In this document: positions 5,536 through 6,775 of the stretch, in pieces
Numbering within the stretch: the stretch's first letter is position 1
Layout of the letters: each line of letters opens with the position of its first letter
From: JBBSQE01 sp038258095
GTDB taxonomy: Bacteria > Actinomycetota > Thermoleophilia > Solirubrobacterales > 70-9
Direction: 5' to 3'
Assembly (NCBI GenBank): GCA_038258095.1
Contig: JBBSQE010000166.1
Location: 1-6,775 of the forward strand
Length of the DNA stretch: 6,775 bases
Program-made: the position numbers and the translations under genes
The notes under the pieces: model-generated
The model's database searches: none
The model's input: the letters and a program-made list of their open reading frames with translations, nothing else
Told to the model about the DNA's origin: nothing

Positions 5536-6009
5536 CTAAGGAAGCAGCACGTCGTTCGACGAGGAGGACCGCGCCGAGCCGACGGTGAACCTGGCTGCAG
5601 TCGAGGGGTCCGGGCCGCCGGTCGAACTGACGAAGTAGAGGCCGGTCGGAAGCGCGACCTTGAAGCTCCCGGTTCCATTGCCGATGATCGTGTTCGAGGT
5701 GTAGCTCTTCGGGCCCGCGATCTTCAGTTTGTGGTCCTTGGTCGTCAGGTTCGCGACGGTGAACGCGACGATGACCGGCACATCATCGGAGATCGTCGGC
5801 TCTTTCTGGCCGGCGTTCTGGTTGATCGCCTGACCAGAATCGATCTCGCCGACCCGTGAGGGTTGGGCGCTCACGTCCCGGGCTGAGATCGCGACAGAGA
5901 CCTCGACGGGGATCGCAGGCCGGGGGTCGTTTGGGTGCGACTCTTTGCCGCACCCCGCGAACGCGAGTACGCCAACCAGACAGGCGATGGCCCAACTGCC
6001 CCTCCTCAT
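5536..6009 (-). CDS. Small secreted lipoprotein with beta-sandwich (cupredoxin-like) domain
   Basis: This protein has 157 residues. MRRGSWAIACLVGVLAFAGC is a lipoprotein signal peptide: a basic n-region, a hydrophobic core, then AFAGC with the lipidated Cys at 20. Phe at -3 is not the commonest lipobox residue. The linker (21-75) is Pro/Asp/Gln-rich. Residues 78-143 alternate in a beta pattern (VPVIVAFTVANL, HKLKIAGP, GTGSFKVALPTGLYFVSS), as in cupredoxin- or immunoglobulin-like sandwiches. The only ligand candidate is His93, with no Cys or Met after the lipobox, so copper binding is unlikely. It ends with a Ser-rich SARSSSSNDVLLP. The ATG at 6009 is preferred; in-frame TTG codons at 6018 and 6051 would extend it into the acyltransferase gene. 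It follows that gene after 10 nt, so the two share an operon. The anchored location is well supported, the function unknown. Confidence 0.85.
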   Translation of the reverse strand: MRRGSWAIACLVGVLAFAGCGKESHPNDPRPAIPVEVSVAISARDVSAQPSRVGEIDSGQAINQNAGQKEPTISDDVPVIVAFTVANLTTKDHKLKIAGPKSYTSNTIIGNGTGSFKVALPTGLYFVSSTGGPDPSTAARFTVGSARSSSSNDVLLP

Positions 6010-6019
6010 CAGAGTCAAT

Positions 6020-6775
6020 CTATCCGAACCAGACCGACTTGCGCTCGCCAACCATCTGATCGAGCTCGAGCTGGATCCTCGTACGGATCTCCTCGGCGAT
6101 GTTCTGGACCTCCGCGGGGTCCTCCGCCGTGTCCTCCGGATAGTCGCCCATGTCGACCGGTTCGAGGAAGCGGATCTTGAATTTCGCGGGCATGTACATC
6201 AGGCCGGCGGCGAGCCCGAAGTGGGGGAAGGCGTGGTTCAGTGGGAAGTAGATGAGCCCCGAGATCCGCTGCATGAATCGCAGGTGGGCGAAGATCGGCA
6301 TCGCCTCCTCGCCGCCGACGAGCGCGATCGGGACGATCGGCACCCGGGCGCGGATCGCCGTCCTCACGAAGCCGCCGCGGCCGAACCGGCGCAACCGGTA
6401 GCGCTGCCAGTAGAGCTTGCGGGAACCCTTCTGGCCCTCGGGAAAGACGATCGCGAGCCGGCCCTCGTCATAGAGAAGGCGCTGCGCGTTCTCCCGGTGC
6501 GCCGCCACCAGCCCGAGCTTGTTGGAGATCATCCCGACGCCTGGGTAGCCCTTGAACCAGTGCTCGCCGAGCATGTAGAGGGGTCGGGGGTTCGAGTGCT
6601 CGTTGCGGATCGCCTGCATGACCATCGGCGCGTCGGGCGGAAGCGCGCCCGAGTGGTTTGACACGAGGAGGGCCCCGCCCTCGGAAGGGATGTTCTCGAT
6701 CCCCTCCGTCTCGACCCGGAACCAGTAGCGGTAGTAGAAGTTGAGGGCGGGCTCGACCAGGCTGACGAACCGCTC
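6020..6775 (-). CDS. PlsC-like lysophospholipid acyltransferase, 5' end outside window
   Basis: Members of this family transfer acyl groups from acyl-CoA or acyl-ACP to lysophosphatidate or related lipids at the inner membrane face. The frame is open from the right edge to the TAG at 6022-6020; 251 residues are visible. The GTG at 6664 is an internal Val of LLVSNHSG, not a start. The segment before it (FYYRYWFRVETEGIENIPSEGGALL) matches the family's conserved entry. Motif I is NHSGALPPD (40-48), with His41 and Asp48 spaced H-x6-D as in the MGAT-like branch rather than the classic H-x4-D. VFPEGQKGSRK (110-120) is the acyltransferase motif III region, and PIVPIALVGGEE (around 146-157) is motif IV. 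The protein ends in a helical tail, DQMVGERKSVWFG. The exact acceptor is unknown. It precedes the lipoprotein gene by 10 nt. Confidence 0.9.
   Translation of the reverse strand, partial: ERFVSLVEPALNFYYRYWFRVETEGIENIPSEGGALLVSNHSGALPPDAPMVMQAIRNEHSNPRPLYMLGEHWFKGYPGVGMISNKLGLVAAHRENAQRLLYDEGRLAIVFPEGQKGSRKLYWQRYRLRRFGRGGFVRTAIRARVPIVPIALVGGEEAMPIFAHLRFMQRISGLIYFPLNHAFPHFGLAAGLMYMPAKFKIRFLEPVDMGDYPEDTAEDPAEVQNIAEEIRTRIQLELDQMVGERKSVWFG

Noticed and set aside
5945..6661. Plus-strand frame of 238 residues opposite the acyltransferase
   Set aside because: It is antisense to a gene with clear acyltransferase motifs and shows only Arg/Asp/Gly/Val-rich sequence.
6664..6664. GTG at 6664 as the start of the acyltransferase
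   Set aside because: The frame continues upstream to the window edge with conserved family sequence, and starting there would remove the segment just before the catalytic His.
1..6775. CRISPR array, tRNA, insertion sequence or phage attachment site
   Set aside because: No regularly spaced repeats, cloverleaf-like segments, transposase motifs or terminal inverted repeats with target duplications were seen.

Overview
The window is G+C-rich, roughly two thirds by eye. Its genes show strong third-position G/C bias, GTG starts and short spacers. This, together with the acyltransferase subfamily and the absence of clear U-tract terminators, suggests a chromosomal piece of a high-GC actinobacterium, possibly of the Thermoleophilia/Solirubrobacterales type. 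The phylum is an inference and the class a weak one. No rRNA, tRNA, CRISPR array, insertion sequence or phage gene is visible.

Layout. (1) 3-548 (+) is the C-terminal part of an ABC-2 type transporter permease, cut by the left edge. (2) 2153-586 (-) is a two-gene operon. A crotonyl-CoA carboxylase/reductase (ccr) is translationally coupled, through a GTGA overlap and a strong Shine-Dalgarno, to a small Trp-rich protein of 104 residues that is probably an alpha/beta-barrel (ABM-like) protein. (3) 2154-2282 is a divergent spacer with three perfect hairpins, two of which share sequence and cannot form together. (4) 2283-3473 (+) is a soluble protein with two intact phospholipase D HKD motifs. 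(5) 4024-3326 (-) is a LOG-family nucleotide phosphoribohydrolase-like protein, whose 3' end overlaps the PLD gene tail-to-tail by 148 nt. (6) 4073-5407 (+) is a coiled-coil protein with an apparent PD-(D/E)XK nuclease-like domain related in pattern to DUF2130/RmuC-like proteins. It is divergent from the LOG gene across 48 nt. (7) 5408-5535 is a convergent spacer with nested inverted repeats. (8) 6775-5536 (-) is an operon of a PlsC-like acyltransferase, cut by the right edge, followed by a small lipoprotein.

How the genes work together. Only the two minus-strand pairs look like operons. Ccr converts crotonyl-CoA, CO2 and NADPH to ethylmalonyl-CoA, feeding the ethylmalonyl-CoA pathway or extender-unit supply; its small partner may be accessory. 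The acyltransferase and the lipoprotein point to envelope/lipid functions. The central trio (PLD-like, LOG, PD-(D/E)XK-like) consists of three enzymes whose families act on phosphodiester or nucleotide substrates, but alternating strands argue against a single operon. The least described items are the coiled-coil nuclease-like protein, the Ccr-coupled small protein, and the two structured spacers.
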